DNA of 54,003 nt from positions 1-54,003 of the forward strand of contig NZ_FCON02000049.1 of NCBI RefSeq assembly GCF_001544535.1. Reading direction: 5' to 3'. Below are positions 27,966-38,442 of the stretch, in pieces. A model generated the notes under the pieces. The model had not been told where the DNA came from, did not search any database, and worked only from the letters and a program-made list of their open reading frames with translations. The stretch is from Caballeronia choica (GTDB lineage Bacteria > Pseudomonadota > Gammaproteobacteria > Burkholderiales > Burkholderiaceae). The position numbers were made by a program, and so were the translations under genes. Within the stretch, counting starts at the first letter, position 1, and each line of letters starts with the position of its first letter.

Positions 27966-29158
27966 TGACGATTCGTGGACTCATCTGGCTGGCGCTGCTG
28001 TTCGCGGTCGCGGTCGTGGTCGCCACCGTCGGCGGCTTCGATGGCGGGCAGGTGCTGCTCGTCATGCCGCCGTATCGCGTGGACGTGTCGCTAAACCTGT
28101 TCGTCGTGGCGCTCGTCGTGCTGTTCATCGTGCTGTACTTGCTGATCCGGGCCGTGCGCACGGTCTGGAAGATGCCGCAGCGGGTGGCCGCCTATCGCGC
28201 GCGCAGCAAGCTGGCGAAGGCGAACGCGTCGCTGCGCGATGCGATCGGTCATCTGTATGCCGGGCGCTTCTCGAAGGCGGAGAAGGCGGCGCGCGATGCG
28301 CTCAACGTCGACGAGAACAAGGGCGCAGCCGGCCTCGTCGGCGCGAACGCCGCGCACCGGATGCACGAGTACGCGCGCCGCGACGAGTGGCTCGGCCAGA
28401 TCACGGGCGCCGACTGGCAGGACGCGCGCCTGATGGCGACCGCCGACATGCGCGCCGACGGCCGCGATGCCGACGGCGCGCTGGTCGCGCTGACCGAGAT
28501 GCAGGCGCAGGGCGGCCGGCGGCTACACGCGCAGCAGATCGCACTGCGCGCGCAGCAGCAGTTGAAGAACTGGGGCGAGGTGCTGAAACTCGTCAAGACG
28601 CTGGAAAAGCGCGAGGCGCTGCATCCGGCGGTGGCGGTGCGTCTGCGGCAAGTCGCGGCGGAAAACCTGCTCCGCGATCGCCGGCACAACCCGGACGCGC
28701 TGCTGGAACTGTGGCAGTCGTTGTCGCCGGCGGAGCGTCAGTCGCCGCGTCTCGCCGACCTCGCCGCCGAACTGCTGATCGCGCTGGATCGGCGGACGGA
28801 GGCGCGCAGGATCGTCGAGGAAGCGTTGGCGCACAATTGGGACGCGCGCTTGCTGCGGCGTTATCCCGACTGCGTTTCCGGCGGCGATGCGTTGCCGCTC
28901 ATTCAGCGCGCGGAAGCGTGGCAGAAGGAGCGGACCGAAGACGCCGACTTGCTGTTCACGCTTGGGCGCTTATGTCTGCATCAGCAGTTGTGGGGCAAGG
29001 CGCAGGCGTTCCTCGAATCGGCGCTCAAGCTAGCGGATAACGAACCGCTCAAGATTCGCACGCATCGCGCGCTTGCTCGGTTGCACGAACAACTCGGCGA
29101 TACCGAGAAGGCGAGCATGCACTATCGTGAGAGTGCGCTGGCGATGAATGTGGTTTGA
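27962..29158 (+). CDS. hemY: HemY family heme-biosynthesis-associated TPR protein
   Basis: A 398-residue inner-membrane protein with two N-terminal helices (residues about 5-25 and 43-65) and a cytoplasmic or periplasmic TPR-rich domain. The VGGFDGGQVLLVMPPYRVDVSLN loop and the LYAGRFSKAEKAARDAL repeat unit are typical of the proteobacterial HemY_N family (not protoporphyrinogen oxidase). Its exact function is unknown. It begins with ATGATG overlapping the hemDX stop; I take the first ATG. Third gene of hemC-hemDX-hemY, ended by a strong terminator. Confidence 0.93.
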   Translation: MMTIRGLIWLALLFAVAVVVATVGGFDGGQVLLVMPPYRVDVSLNLFVVALVVLFIVLYLLIRAVRTVWKMPQRVAAYRARSKLAKANASLRDAIGHLYAGRFSKAEKAARDALNVDENKGAAGLVGANAAHRMHEYARRDEWLGQITGADWQDARLMATADMRADGRDADGALVALTEMQAQGGRRLHAQQIALRAQQQLKNWGEVLKLVKTLEKREALHPAVAVRLRQVAAENLLRDRRHNPDALLELWQSLSPAERQSPRLADLAAELLIALDRRTEARRIVEEALAHNWDARLLRRYPDCVSGGDALPLIQRAEAWQKERTEDADLLFTLGRLCLHQQLWGKAQAFLESALKLADNEPLKIRTHRALARLHEQLGDTEKASMHYRESALAMNVV

Positions 29159-29175
29159 GCCGCCGCTGGAAGGGA

Positions 29176-29219
29176 CAAAAAAAAAGCCGCATGCGCTTCA
29201 AACGCATGCGGCTTTTTTA
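29176..29219. terminator. Bidirectional terminator, hemY / rhodanese
   Basis: 10-base-pair perfect stem (29186-29195 with 29203-29212) with a long A run before it and T run after it, between converging genes. Confidence 0.92.
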
Positions 29220-29247
29220 TCGGTGGGGCCGGCAGGGCGGCGGACGC

Positions 29248-29571
29248 TCAATAAACCGGCACGCCCGGGTCAACCTGACGCGACCACGCATCGATACCAC
29301 CGTAAAGGTTGTACACGTGCGTGAACCCACGCGATTCGAGGAACATGCCCACTTGCGCGCTGCGCGCGCCGTGATGGCAGATGCAGACGATTGGCGCTTC
29401 GTCGTCGAGTTCTTCGCTGCGCGCGGGAATGTCGCGCATCGGAATCGCCACGATGTTGGCCATTTTCGCGGTCTGAAGCTCCCACGGCTCGCGCACATCG
29501 AGCAAAACGGGCGCGGGACGCGACGAATCGGCGAGCCACGCGGCGAGGTCGGTGACGGACAGGTTCTGCAT
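29248..29571 (-). CDS. Rhodanese-like domain protein
   Basis: A single rhodanese domain of 107 residues. LLDVREPWE marks the first core strand and the active loop is Cys65-His-His-Gly-Ala-Arg-Ser, matching the CxxGxRS sulfurtransferase site. It is likely a cytoplasmic persulfide carrier; the acceptor is unknown. It begins 2 bases after the stop of the PCMT-like gene, so the two form an operon. In many related bacteria I recall this pair being followed by tolC, but here a terminator follows. Confidence 0.9.
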   Translation of the reverse strand: MQNLSVTDLAAWLADSSRPAPVLLDVREPWELQTAKMANIVAIPMRDIPARSEELDDEAPIVCICHHGARSAQVGMFLESRGFTHVYNLYGGIDAWSRQVDPGVPVY

Positions 29572-29573
29572 GA

Positions 29574-30227
29574 TCAGAACTTGAAACGCGACGGCTGCAC
29601 GGCGTTCTTCAGCGGCGCGACGAGCGTTTCAAAGATATCGGAGACGCGGAACTGCTTCTCGTCGACGCGCGTGATGATCTGCGCCTTCATGACCGGTGCG
29701 TCGCCGACGAACGCCGCGATCCGGCCGCCGACCTTCAACTGTTCGAGGAATTCCTGCGGCATCAGCGGCAGGCCGCCCGACACGCAGATCACGTCGTAAG
29801 GCGCGCCGTCCGGCCAGCCGAGCGAGCCGTCACCGGTGACGACGTGCGCATTCGACACGCCGTTCGCCGCCAGATTCTGCTCCGCGAACGCGGCGAGTTC
29901 CGGCGCAATCTCGACGGTCGTCACGGCGCGGCCGCGCGCCGCGAGAAGCGCGGTCATGTAGCCCGAGCCGGCGCCGATTTCAAGCACCGTTTCACGCTTC
30001 GTGATCGCGAGTTCCTGCAGCACGCGCGCCTCGACCTTCGGCGACAGCATGCGCTCGCCGCCCGGCAGCGGAATTTCGAGGTCGGCGAACGCGATATTGC
30101 GGTACGCCGCGGGCACGAAGTTCTCACGCTTGACCAGCGACAGCAGGTTCAGCACGTCCTGGTCGAGTACATCCCAGGGACGAATCTGCTGCTCGATCAT
30201 GTTGAAACGCGCTTGCTCGATGTTCAT
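29574..30227 (-). CDS. Protein-L-isoaspartate O-methyltransferase family protein
   Basis: A 217-residue PCMT-family protein. It has MNIEQARFNMIEQQIRPWDV at the start, ETVLEIGAGSGYMTALLA (SAM-binding motif I), TVEIAPEL (motif II) and VICVSGGLP. In true Pcm the segment after the N-terminus has a MxxxxR(H)xFV active loop; here it is ENFVPAAYRNIAF, typical of the shorter Pcm-like proteins linked to TolC operons. Repair of isoaspartyl residues is therefore uncertain. ATG at 30227 chosen; the longer frame to 30335 overlaps an intergenic promoter region. Confidence 0.88.
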   Translation of the reverse strand: MNIEQARFNMIEQQIRPWDVLDQDVLNLLSLVKRENFVPAAYRNIAFADLEIPLPGGERMLSPKVEARVLQELAITKRETVLEIGAGSGYMTALLAARGRAVTTVEIAPELAAFAEQNLAANGVSNAHVVTGDGSLGWPDGAPYDVICVSGGLPLMPQEFLEQLKVGGRIAAFVGDAPVMKAQIITRVDEKQFRVSDIFETLVAPLKNAVQPSRFKF

Positions 30228-30312
30228 GTTCAGTCTGCGGTTGATCGCGGGGGTTGATCTATTGGGGACTGGCTGATTGTAGCAAATCGCAATGCGGCAA
30301 GCGTCGTTGGCG

Positions 30313-30933
30313 CTAGTGCGGCAACCGGATGTCAAGCTTGAACGTGACGAGCCGCGCGACGAGGATAAACGCCGTAGACAGCAGTACGTTGTAGATCGTA
30401 TCGACGTCGAAGCGCTCGAGCGCCAGATACATCCAGCAGCCCGCGAACGCGCACACGGCGTAAGGCCGCGAGTCGCGCAGGATCAGCGGCACCTCGTTGC
30501 ACAGCACGTCGCGCATCACGCCGCCGAACACGCCGGTCACCACGCCCATCATCACGGCGGTGAACGCGGGCATCTGCGCGTCGAGCGCGATCGACGTGCC
30601 CGAAATGCTGAACAGGCCAAGGCCGATGGCATCGGCGACGAGCAGCATGCGTTCGTCGACGAGCCTCGTCGTCATCCTGAGCAGCATCGGCGCGAAGATC
30701 GCCATCACGAAGATGACCACCACGTACTCCTGGTGCTGGACCCAGTAGAACGGGCGGCGCGAGAGCAGCACGTCGCGCACGGTGCCGCCGCCGAACGCGG
30801 TCGCGAGCGCGACCATGAACGCGCCGACCGCATCGAGCCGGCGCTTTCTTGCTTCGATCAGGCCGGAGATCGCATAGGCAAAAAGCGCGAGCGCCTCCAT
30901 CACGGAGATGGCGAGCGTGAGCCTAGGATGCAC
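30313..30933 (-). CDS. Trimeric intracellular cation channel (TRIC/UPF0126) family protein
   Basis: A 206-residue membrane protein with seven predicted helices arranged as two repeats. Each repeat has the family motif: GGGTVRDVLL and GGVMRDVLC. The sequence FYWVQHQEY follows the first. Bacterial TRIC members form trimeric K+ channels; a role here is inferred from family. The start overlaps the end of the Smr-domain gene by 11 bases, giving a two-gene operon. Confidence 0.88.
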   Translation of the reverse strand: MHPRLTLAISVMEALALFAYAISGLIEARKRRLDAVGAFMVALATAFGGGTVRDVLLSRRPFYWVQHQEYVVVIFVMAIFAPMLLRMTTRLVDERMLLVADAIGLGLFSISGTSIALDAQMPAFTAVMMGVVTGVFGGVMRDVLCNEVPLILRDSRPYAVCAFAGCWMYLALERFDVDTIYNVLLSTAFILVARLVTFKLDIRLPH

Positions 30934-31738
30934 TGCCGGGGTCCTTGCGCGGGCCTTTGTCCTGCGGATGCCCGTGATGGCGCGGCGTGCCGCCCGGCTG
31001 CAGCAGCACGAGCACAGCCCCCGCGCCGCCGTCGTGCGGCCGGGCCTGACAGAACGCGATCACTTCTTCCTTCTGCACGAGCCACGCGCGGACCTTGCCC
31101 TTGAGCACCGGCTCCCGCCCGATCGAGCCGAGCCCTTTGCCATGGATCACGCGCAGGCACCGCAGCCCGCGCTTCACGGCCTCGCGGATGAATTCCGCCA
31201 GCGCCTCGCGTGCTTCGTCGCGGCGCATGCCGTGCAGATCGAGTTGCGCCTGCACGATCCACGCGCCGCGCCGCAGCTTTCGCACGACTTCCTGGCTGAT
31301 GCCATTACGGCAGTAGGAGAGCGTTTCGTCGATTTCGAGCAGGCTTTCGGGGTCGTATTCGTCGGAAAGCGCTTCGTGGAGCACCGCTTCCTCGTCGCGT
31401 TGGGTCTGCAACGGGAGCGGCAGCGGCGGGACGCGCGTCGCCGTGTTGCGCGGCGGGGTTTTCAGCGGCTCGACCTCGCCGATCGAGCGGCGAAACACGT
31501 CGGCGTCTTCGTTGGCTTCGCGCTCCGCGCGCTCCACCGTCACGCGTTCGATTTCGCGTTTCGCGGTGTCGGCTTTCAGCGCACGGCGCAACGTGCCCAA
31601 CCCCGCGAGGCCGTCGCGCTTGACGGCTTGCTTGACGTCGTCGAGCGTCGCGGACGGCTTTTCCGCGGGCGCAGCGTGCCGCGGGGCGGGGTTGCGTCTC
31701 GGCTTCGGTTCGTTCGGATGCGGCAGATTCTTGGGCAT
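30923..31738 (-). CDS. Smr/MutS-type endonuclease-domain protein
   Basis: A 271-residue protein. The C-terminal third is an Smr domain: QLDLHGMRRDEAREAL, then HGKGLGS, and QARPHDGGAGAVLVLL. Smr domains cut nucleic acids (branched DNA, or mRNA on collided ribosomes, as reported for SmrB). A coiled, charged N-terminal region precedes it (residues 30-90), and a basic His/Lys-rich tail follows. No MutS ATPase is present. Start ATG at 31738; overlaps TRIC gene at its 3' end. Confidence 0.9.
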   Translation of the reverse strand: MPKNLPHPNEPKPRRNPAPRHAAPAEKPSATLDDVKQAVKRDGLAGLGTLRRALKADTAKREIERVTVERAEREANEDADVFRRSIGEVEPLKTPPRNTATRVPPLPLPLQTQRDEEAVLHEALSDEYDPESLLEIDETLSYCRNGISQEVVRKLRRGAWIVQAQLDLHGMRRDEAREALAEFIREAVKRGLRCLRVIHGKGLGSIGREPVLKGKVRAWLVQKEEVIAFCQARPHDGGAGAVLVLLQPGGTPRHHGHPQDKGPRKDPGSAS

Positions 31739-31824
31739 CGCACTTGAGGCGGGTAGGGAAGCGGTGCTTGCGGGAGGCTTCGGATTCGGGAAATGTCGAG
31801 CGCTCTTTCTAACACGGCCGGCAT

Positions 31825-31860
31825 GAAAAAGGGCCGGCGGGAAACCGCGCGGCCCTTGTC
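31825..31860 (-). terminator. trxB terminator
   Basis: Read on the minus strand: a GC-rich hairpin (about 12 base pairs with one bulge, loop TTTC) followed by TTTTTC. It separates trxB from the Smr gene. Confidence 0.75.
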
Positions 31861-31879
31861 ATGCGTCCGAATGCAAAGG

Positions 31880-31920
31880 CGCCGGCTTCGAATCGTCGCC
31901 GGCTTCGAATCGTCGCCGGC
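31880..31920. repeat. 17-bp tandem repeat downstream of trxB
   Basis: CGCCGGCTTCGAATCGT is repeated exactly at 31880-31896 and 31897-31913, with CGCCGGC starting a third copy. Confidence 0.8.
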
Positions 31921-31988
31921 GCCCTGATTTCAGAATCGTTCAAAAGCGCGGCGACACCATTTTACCGGCCCGCCGTGCCGCTCGCGTT

Positions 31989-33309
<1,321 letters not shown>

Positions 33310-35625
33310 ATGGCAAAAGCTACCTATTCTGCGAGCGCGCAGGCGTTGCCGCACCGCATGTCGCGCCTCTTCACCGAAATTCGCTGGATTCTCCAGGTCG
33401 CGGTCGGTCTGTTCCTGCTGATGGCGCTCGTGAGCTACAGCCGGCGCGACCCGAGCTGGACGCACGCCGCGACCGTCGATCACATCGGCAACTGGGCGGG
33501 CCGCGTCGGCGCCTGGACATCCGACATCCTGCTCCTGCTCTTCGGCCTGTCTTCGTACTGGCTGATCGTGCTGCTGGCGCGGCGGATCATCGCGAACTAT
33601 CGCCGCATCACGCAGCCGGTGGCGCCTGTCGAGGACGGCGCGAAAGACCGCACCTGGCTCGCCGAGGCCTTCGCGTTCGTGCTGGTGCTGCTCGCGAGCG
33701 ACGGCGTCGAGGCGTTGCGCATGTGGTCGCTCAAGGTGCAACTGCCGCGCGCGCCGGGCGGCGTGGTCGGCGAGGCGGTCGCGAAGCACATGTCGCACGC
33801 GTTCGGCTTCACCGGCGCCACGCTGTTCCTGCTGATCGCGCTCGCGATCGGCTTGTCGCTGTATTTCCGCTTCTCGTGGCTCTCCGTCTGCGAAAAAACC
33901 GGCGACGGCATCATGTCCGCGATCACCGGCGCGCGCCTGCGCCGCGAAGCCGGGCGCGACCGCAAGCTCGGCGAGGAAGCCGCGTCGACGCGCGAAGGCA
34001 AGGTCGTCCGCGGCCGCGTCAAGATCGAGGATCACGAGCCGGTCGTGATCGTGCCGCCGGTCACGACGCCGGCGAAGTCCGAGCGCGTCGAGCGCGAAAA
34101 GCAGGTGCCGCTCTTCAAGGACCTGCCGGGCGATTCCACGCTGCCGCCGATCGCCTTGCTCGACGCCGCGCCGGAAGTGAAGGAAACCATCTCCGCCGAT
34201 ACGCTCGAATACACGTCGCGGCTGATCGAGAAAAAGCTGAAGGATTTCGGCGTCGAGGTGAGCGTGGTCGCGGCGTATCCGGGGCCGGTCGTCACGCGCT
34301 ATGAAATCGAGCCGGCTACCGGCGTGAAGGGCAGTCAGATCGTCGGATTGGCGAAGGATCTGGCGCGCTCGCTGTCGCTCGTGTCGATTCGCGTCGTCGA
34401 GACGATTCCGGGCAAGAATTTCATGGCGCTCGAATTGCCGAACCAGCGCCGCCAGACGGTCAAGCTCTCCGAAATCCTCGGCTCCGAGGTCTACGCCGAC
34501 GCCGCCTCGCCATTGACGATGGGCCTCGGCAAGGACATCGGCGGCAAGCCCGTCTGCGCCGATCTCGCGAAGATGCCGCACTTGCTGGTCGCCGGCACGA
34601 CGGGCTCGGGCAAGTCGGTCGGGATCAACGCGATGATCCTGTCGCTGCTCTACAAGGCGAGCGCCGATCAGGTCCGCATGATCCTGATCGACCCGAAGAT
34701 GCTCGAAATGAGCGTCTACGAAGGCATTCCTCATTTGCTGTGCCCGGTCGTCACCGACATGCGGCAGGCCGGCCACGCGCTCAACTGGGCGGTGGCGGAG
34801 ATGGAGCGCCGTTACAAGCTGATGAGCAAGATGGGCGTGCGCAATCTCGGCGGCTTCAACAACAAGATCGACGAAGCCGCCAAGCGCGACGAGAAAATCC
34901 CGAATCCGTTCAGCCTCACGCCGGACGAGCCGGAACCGCTCACGCGGCTGCCGAGCATCGTCGTGGTGATCGACGAACTCGCCGACCTGATGATGGTCGT
35001 CGGCAAGAAGGTGGAAGAGCTGATCGCGCGGATCGCGCAGAAGGCGCGCGCGGCCGGCATCCACCTGATTCTCGCGACGCAGCGGCCATCGGTCGACGTG
35101 ATCACTGGCCTGATCAAGGCGAATGTGCCGACGCGCATGGCGTTCCAGGTGTCGTCCAAGATCGACTCGCGCACGATTCTCGACCAGCAGGGCGCCGAGT
35201 CGCTGCTCGGCATGGGCGACATGCTCTATCTGCCGCCGGGCTCCGGCCTGCCGGTGCGCGTGCACGGCGCGTTCGTGTCGGATGAGGAAGTGCATCGCGT
35301 GGTCGACAAGCTGAAGGAGCAGGGCGAGCCGAACTACATCGAAGGCATTCTCGAAGGAGGCCTCGCCGGCGACGGCGACGAAGGGTCGGCGGGCGCAGCG
35401 GGAACCGGCGGCGCCGATGGCGAGTCCGACCCGCTATACGATCAGGCCGTGGAAGTCGTGATCAAGAACCGGCGCGCTTCAATCTCGCTCGTTCAGCGGC
35501 ATTTGCGCATCGGCTACAACCGCGCGGCGCGGCTGCTCGAACAGATGGAGAATTCGGGGCTGGTTTCGGCGATGTCGTCGAATGGCAATCGCGAAATCCT
35601 CACGCCGGCACGCGACGCCGAGTAA
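33310..35625 (+). CDS. ftsK: DNA translocase FtsK
   Basis: A 771-residue septum-located ATPase that pumps chromosome DNA and activates XerCD at dif. The N-terminus has four predicted membrane helices (residues about 25-190). A short linker follows, then the alpha/beta motor with Walker A GTTGSGKS at 429-436, [19 protein letters not shown] (Walker B) and [15 protein letters not shown]. The winged-helix gamma domain at the C-terminus ([18 protein letters not shown] and [15 protein letters not shown]) should read KOPS. The linker is much shorter than in E. coli FtsK, normal for beta-proteobacteria. Followed by lolA after 23 bases. Confidence 0.96.
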   Translation: MAKATYSASAQALPHRMSRLFTEIRWILQVAVGLFLLMALVSYSRRDPSWTHAATVDHIGNWAGRVGAWTSDILLLLFGLSSYWLIVLLARRIIANYRRITQPVAPVEDGAKDRTWLAEAFAFVLVLLASDGVEALRMWSLKVQLPRAPGGVVGEAVAKHMSHAFGFTGATLFLLIALAIGLSLYFRFSWLSVCEKTGDGIMSAITGARLRREAGRDRKLGEEAASTREGKVVRGRVKIEDHEPVVIVPPVTTPAKSERVEREKQVPLFKDLPGDSTLPPIALLDAAPEVKETISADTLEYTSRLIEKKLKDFGVEVSVVAAYPGPVVTRYEIEPATGVKGSQIVGLAKDLARSLSLVSIRVVETIPGKNFMALELPNQRRQTVKLSEILGSEVYADAASPLTMGLGKDIGGKPVCADLAKMPHLLVAGTTGSGKSVGINAMILSLLYKASADQVRMILIDPKMLEMSVYEGIPHLLCPVVTDMRQAGHALNWAVAEMERRYKLMSKMGVRNLGGFNNKIDEAAKRDEKIPNPFSLTPDEPEPLTRLPSIVVVIDELADLMMVVGKKVEELIARIAQKARAAGIHLILATQRPSVDVITGLIKANVPTRMAFQVSSKIDSRTILDQQGAESLLGMGDMLYLPPGSGLPVRVHGAFVSDEEVHRVVDKLKEQGEPNYIEGILEGGLAGDGDEGSAGAAGTGGADGESDPLYDQAVEVVIKNRRASISLVQRHLRIGYNRAARLLEQMENSGLVSAMSSNGNREILTPARDAE

Positions 35626-35648
35626 GCGCTTCATCCTTGGAGAAATAT

Positions 35649-36320
35649 ATGCAGCACAAGTGGCTCAATCGCACGTTCGGGGCGTGGCTCGCCGGTGCGT
35701 CGATGCTGATTGCCTCGCAGGCGTTCGCAAGCGGCACCGAGCAGTTGAAGGCGTTCGTCTCGCAGGTGCATGCCGCGCGCGGCACGTTCGTGCAGCAGGA
35801 AGTCAAGGCGCCGAGCAAGGCGAATGGCGCGAGCCAGACGGTCGCGCCGAGGCCCGGAGGCGGGACGTCGAGCGGCACGTTCCTGTTCGCGCGTCCCGGC
35901 AAGTTCATCTGGTCGTATGAGAAGCCGTATTCGCAAATCCTGCAGGCCGACGGCGACAAGCTCTACGTCTACGACAAGGACCTGAACCAGGTCACGGTGC
36001 GTCCGCTCGGCGGTTCGCTCGGCGCGAGTCCGGCGGCGATTCTCTTCGGCAGCAACGACCTGGACAAGAACTTCACGCTGCGCGACGCAGGCGTGAAGGG
36101 CGGCATCGACTGGCTCGAACTGACGCCGAAAGCGAAGGACACGCAGTTCCAGACGGTCGGCATCGGCTTCAAGGACGGCAATCTCGAAGCGATGGAACTG
36201 CACGACGTGTTCGGCAACGTGACGCTGCTCACGTTCTCGAACATCCAGAAAAATCCGCCGCTGAAGGCCGACACGTTCAAGTTCAGCGTGCCGAAGGGCG
36301 CGGACGTCATCAACGGCTGA
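35649..36320 (+). CDS. lolA: Outer-membrane lipoprotein carrier protein LolA
   Basis: A 223-residue periplasmic chaperone that ferries lipoproteins from LolCDE to LolB. It has a signal peptide (cleavage near SQAFA-SG), then [39 protein letters not shown], and the C-terminal block [12 protein letters not shown]. Start ATG at 35649 with GGAG 6 bases upstream. A low-complexity insertion ([18 protein letters not shown]) sits after the first strand. Its end overlaps the convergent LysR gene by 11 bases. In E. coli and many others rarA-serS follow directly; here they come 6 kb later. Confidence 0.93.
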   Translation: MQHKWLNRTFGAWLAGASMLIASQAFASGTEQLKAFVSQVHAARGTFVQQEVKAPSKANGASQTVAPRPGGGTSSGTFLFARPGKFIWSYEKPYSQILQADGDKLYVYDKDLNQVTVRPLGGSLGASPAAILFGSNDLDKNFTLRDAGVKGGIDWLELTPKAKDTQFQTVGIGFKDGNLEAMELHDVFGNVTLLTFSNIQKNPPLKADTFKFSVPKGADVING

Positions 36321-37230
36321 CCTGCGTTTCACCCACCACCGCGTGCGCGGCGTTCATGTCCTCGATGAACGCCTCCACGATCTCGTTTCTCAATTGCCGG
36401 CCGCGCGTGACCATCTGGAACGCGACGCGGTAGCGCATCTTCGCCGGGTTCAGCGGCGCGAGCAGTCCCTCTTTTTCATACGGCGCGGCGAAGTGCCCGG
36501 GCAGGTAGCCGAGATGTCGCCCCGATAGCACGAGCATCGCGACGGCTTCCATGTTGTCGGCGACCGCACTGATGTTGCGCGGCGCCATCGCGTCGGCTTC
36601 CGGCAGCGGATAGCTGCGCCACGCCCATTCGAAATCGGCGGCGTAGTCGGGATCGATGTCGCCGGCCTGCTCGAAGAGCGGATGGCGGCGCGCGCAATAC
36701 GCGAACTGATCCTCGGCGTAGATCTGCGCATAGTCCAGCGACGGCACGCGATGCCAGAAATAGCCGATCGCAACCTGAATCCGCCCGGCCAGCAGCAATT
36801 CCTCCAGTTCGCCCGGCGAGCGCACCAGCACGGCAAACCGCACCGATTCGTCGCGCTCCCTAAACCTCGCGATCGCCTCGCTGATGCGCGCGCTCGCGCT
36901 GATCGGCGTATGGCCGATGATCCCGATCGTGAGCGTTCCCACCAGTTTTTTGCCGACATTGCGCGCGGTCATGTCGAACGTATCGACGGCCGCCAGCAGC
37001 GCGCGGCACGCCTCCACGAACTGCTCGCCGCGCGAGGTCAGCGCGAAACCGCCGCGTCCGCGCTCGCACAGCCGGTAGCCGAGACGGGTTTCGAGCGTCG
37101 CGAGCTGCGTGCTGATCGTCGACTGGCCGACGTTGAGCGTCGCCTGCGCGGACGAAATCCCGCCCGCATCGACGATCGCGAGAAACACGCGGATCAGCCG
37201 CAGGTCGAGATCGGAAAGATGCGTGAACAT
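36310..37230 (-). CDS. LysR-family transcriptional regulator
   Basis: A 306-residue LTTR. The N-terminal winged helix reads [20 protein letters not shown] then [20 protein letters not shown], followed by the usual LysR substrate-binding domain. It faces a ureohydrolase / permease / nitrilase operon, and two perfect inverted repeats lie between them, so it likely controls that operon in response to its substrate or product. Start ATG at 37230. It converges on lolA. Confidence 0.93.
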   Translation of the reverse strand: MFTHLSDLDLRLIRVFLAIVDAGGISSAQATLNVGQSTISTQLATLETRLGYRLCERGRGGFALTSRGEQFVEACRALLAAVDTFDMTARNVGKKLVGTLTIGIIGHTPISASARISEAIARFRERDESVRFAVLVRSPGELEELLLAGRIQVAIGYFWHRVPSLDYAQIYAEDQFAYCARRHPLFEQAGDIDPDYAADFEWAWRSYPLPEADAMAPRNISAVADNMEAVAMLVLSGRHLGYLPGHFAAPYEKEGLLAPLNPAKMRYRVAFQMVTRGRQLRNEIVEAFIEDMNAAHAVVGETQVSR

Positions 37231-37243
37231 GATTGCGCCCGAT

Positions 37244-37292
37244 ACATCGATGGAGATCGATGTGAAGTTAATTTCGTCGCCATTTTAACTTC
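37244..37292. promoter_or_regulatory. Twin inverted repeats, probable LysR operators
   Basis: ACATCGAT-GGAG-ATCGATGT (37244-37263) is a perfect 8-4-8 palindrome. Directly next to it GAAGTTAA (37264-37271) pairs with TTAACTTC (37285-37292) across 13 bases. They lie 13 bases upstream of the LysR start and 65 bases upstream of the ureohydrolase start. Confidence 0.6.
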
Positions 37293-37356
37293 CGCCGCGA
37301 ACGCCTATTAATGTGGGGTGAACCGATCAATCTTCAACGGGAAATCATCGAACGCC

Positions 37357-38373
37357 ATGAATACATCCTCGCTTTTCGCTCCCGCCGAGCACTTCGACTC
37401 CCATTTCACCGCGCCGGATCATCGCAACGAGCGTCCGCAGCCCCTCTCCGGCAACCAGATGCCGCGCTGCGGCGGCATCACGACGATGATGCGCTTGCCG
37501 CATGTCCACTCCGCGGCGGGGCTGGACGCGTGTTTCGTCGGCGTGCCGTTCGATCTCGGCACCTCGAACCGTACCGGCGCGCGCTTCGGCCCGCGTCAGG
37601 TGCGCAGCGAATCCGTGCTGCTGCGCCCGTACAACATGGCGACGCGCGCCGCGCCGTTCGATTCGCTGCGCGTCGCCGATATCGGCGATGTCGCGATCAA
37701 TCCGTACAACCTGCTCGACTCGATCGACCGCATCGAACGCGCGTACAACGAAATCCTCGAACACGACTGCAAGCCGCTCACGATCGGCGGCGACCACACG
37801 ATCGCGCTGCCGATCCTGCGCGCCATCGCGAAGAAGCACGGCAAGGTCGGGCTGATTCACATCGATGCCCACGCCGACGTCAACGACACCATGTTCGGCG
37901 AGAAGATCGCCCACGGCACGCCGTTTCGCCGCGCGGTGGAAGAAGGCCTGCTGGATTGCAAGCGCGTCGTGCAGATCGGCCTGCGCGGCACGGGCTACGA
38001 AGCCGGCGACTTCGACTGGTGCCGCGAGCAGGGTTTTCGCGTCGTGCAGACGGAGGAGTGCTGGAACAAGTCGCTCGCGCCGTTGATGGCGGAAGTGCGC
38101 GCGCAGATGGGCGACGGCCCGGTCTACATCACGTTCGACATCGACGGCATCGACCCGGCTTTCGCGCCGGGAACGGGCACGCCGGAAATCGCCGGGCTGA
38201 CCGTGCCGCAGGCGCTCGAAATCATTCGCGGCGCGTACGGGCTGAATATCGTCGGCGCGGATCTGGTCGAAGTCGCGCCGCCGTACGACCCGTTCGGCAC
38301 GACGGCGCTGCTCGGCGCGAATCTCGCGTTCGAACTGCTGTGCGTGCTGCCGGGCGTAGAGCGGCGGGCCTGA
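37357..38373 (+). CDS. Agmatinase/ureohydrolase family protein
   Basis: A 338-residue Mn- or Ni-dependent ureohydrolase that removes urea from a guanidino compound. Metal-binding blocks are all there: GGDHTI, HIDAHADVND and TFDIDGIDP. The family includes agmatinase (SpeB), guanidinobutyrase and guanidinopropionase, and more recently guanidine hydrolases; which applies is open. The N-terminal extension with LSGNQMPRCGGITTMMRLP is common to the guanidino-acid group. Start ATG at 37357 is preferred; a GTG at 37318 is in frame without a ribosome site. First gene of an operon with an NCS1 permease and a nitrilase. Confidence 0.9.
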   Translation: MNTSSLFAPAEHFDSHFTAPDHRNERPQPLSGNQMPRCGGITTMMRLPHVHSAAGLDACFVGVPFDLGTSNRTGARFGPRQVRSESVLLRPYNMATRAAPFDSLRVADIGDVAINPYNLLDSIDRIERAYNEILEHDCKPLTIGGDHTIALPILRAIAKKHGKVGLIHIDAHADVNDTMFGEKIAHGTPFRRAVEEGLLDCKRVVQIGLRGTGYEAGDFDWCREQGFRVVQTEECWNKSLAPLMAEVRAQMGDGPVYITFDIDGIDPAFAPGTGTPEIAGLTVPQALEIIRGAYGLNIVGADLVEVAPPYDPFGTTALLGANLAFELLCVLPGVERRA

Positions 38374-38442
38374 AGTCCGCTGAGTTTTGCCGAGCAGGGC
38401 GCCCCGCGCCTTCCAAGAAAGACATAGTGAGACGATTTACGC

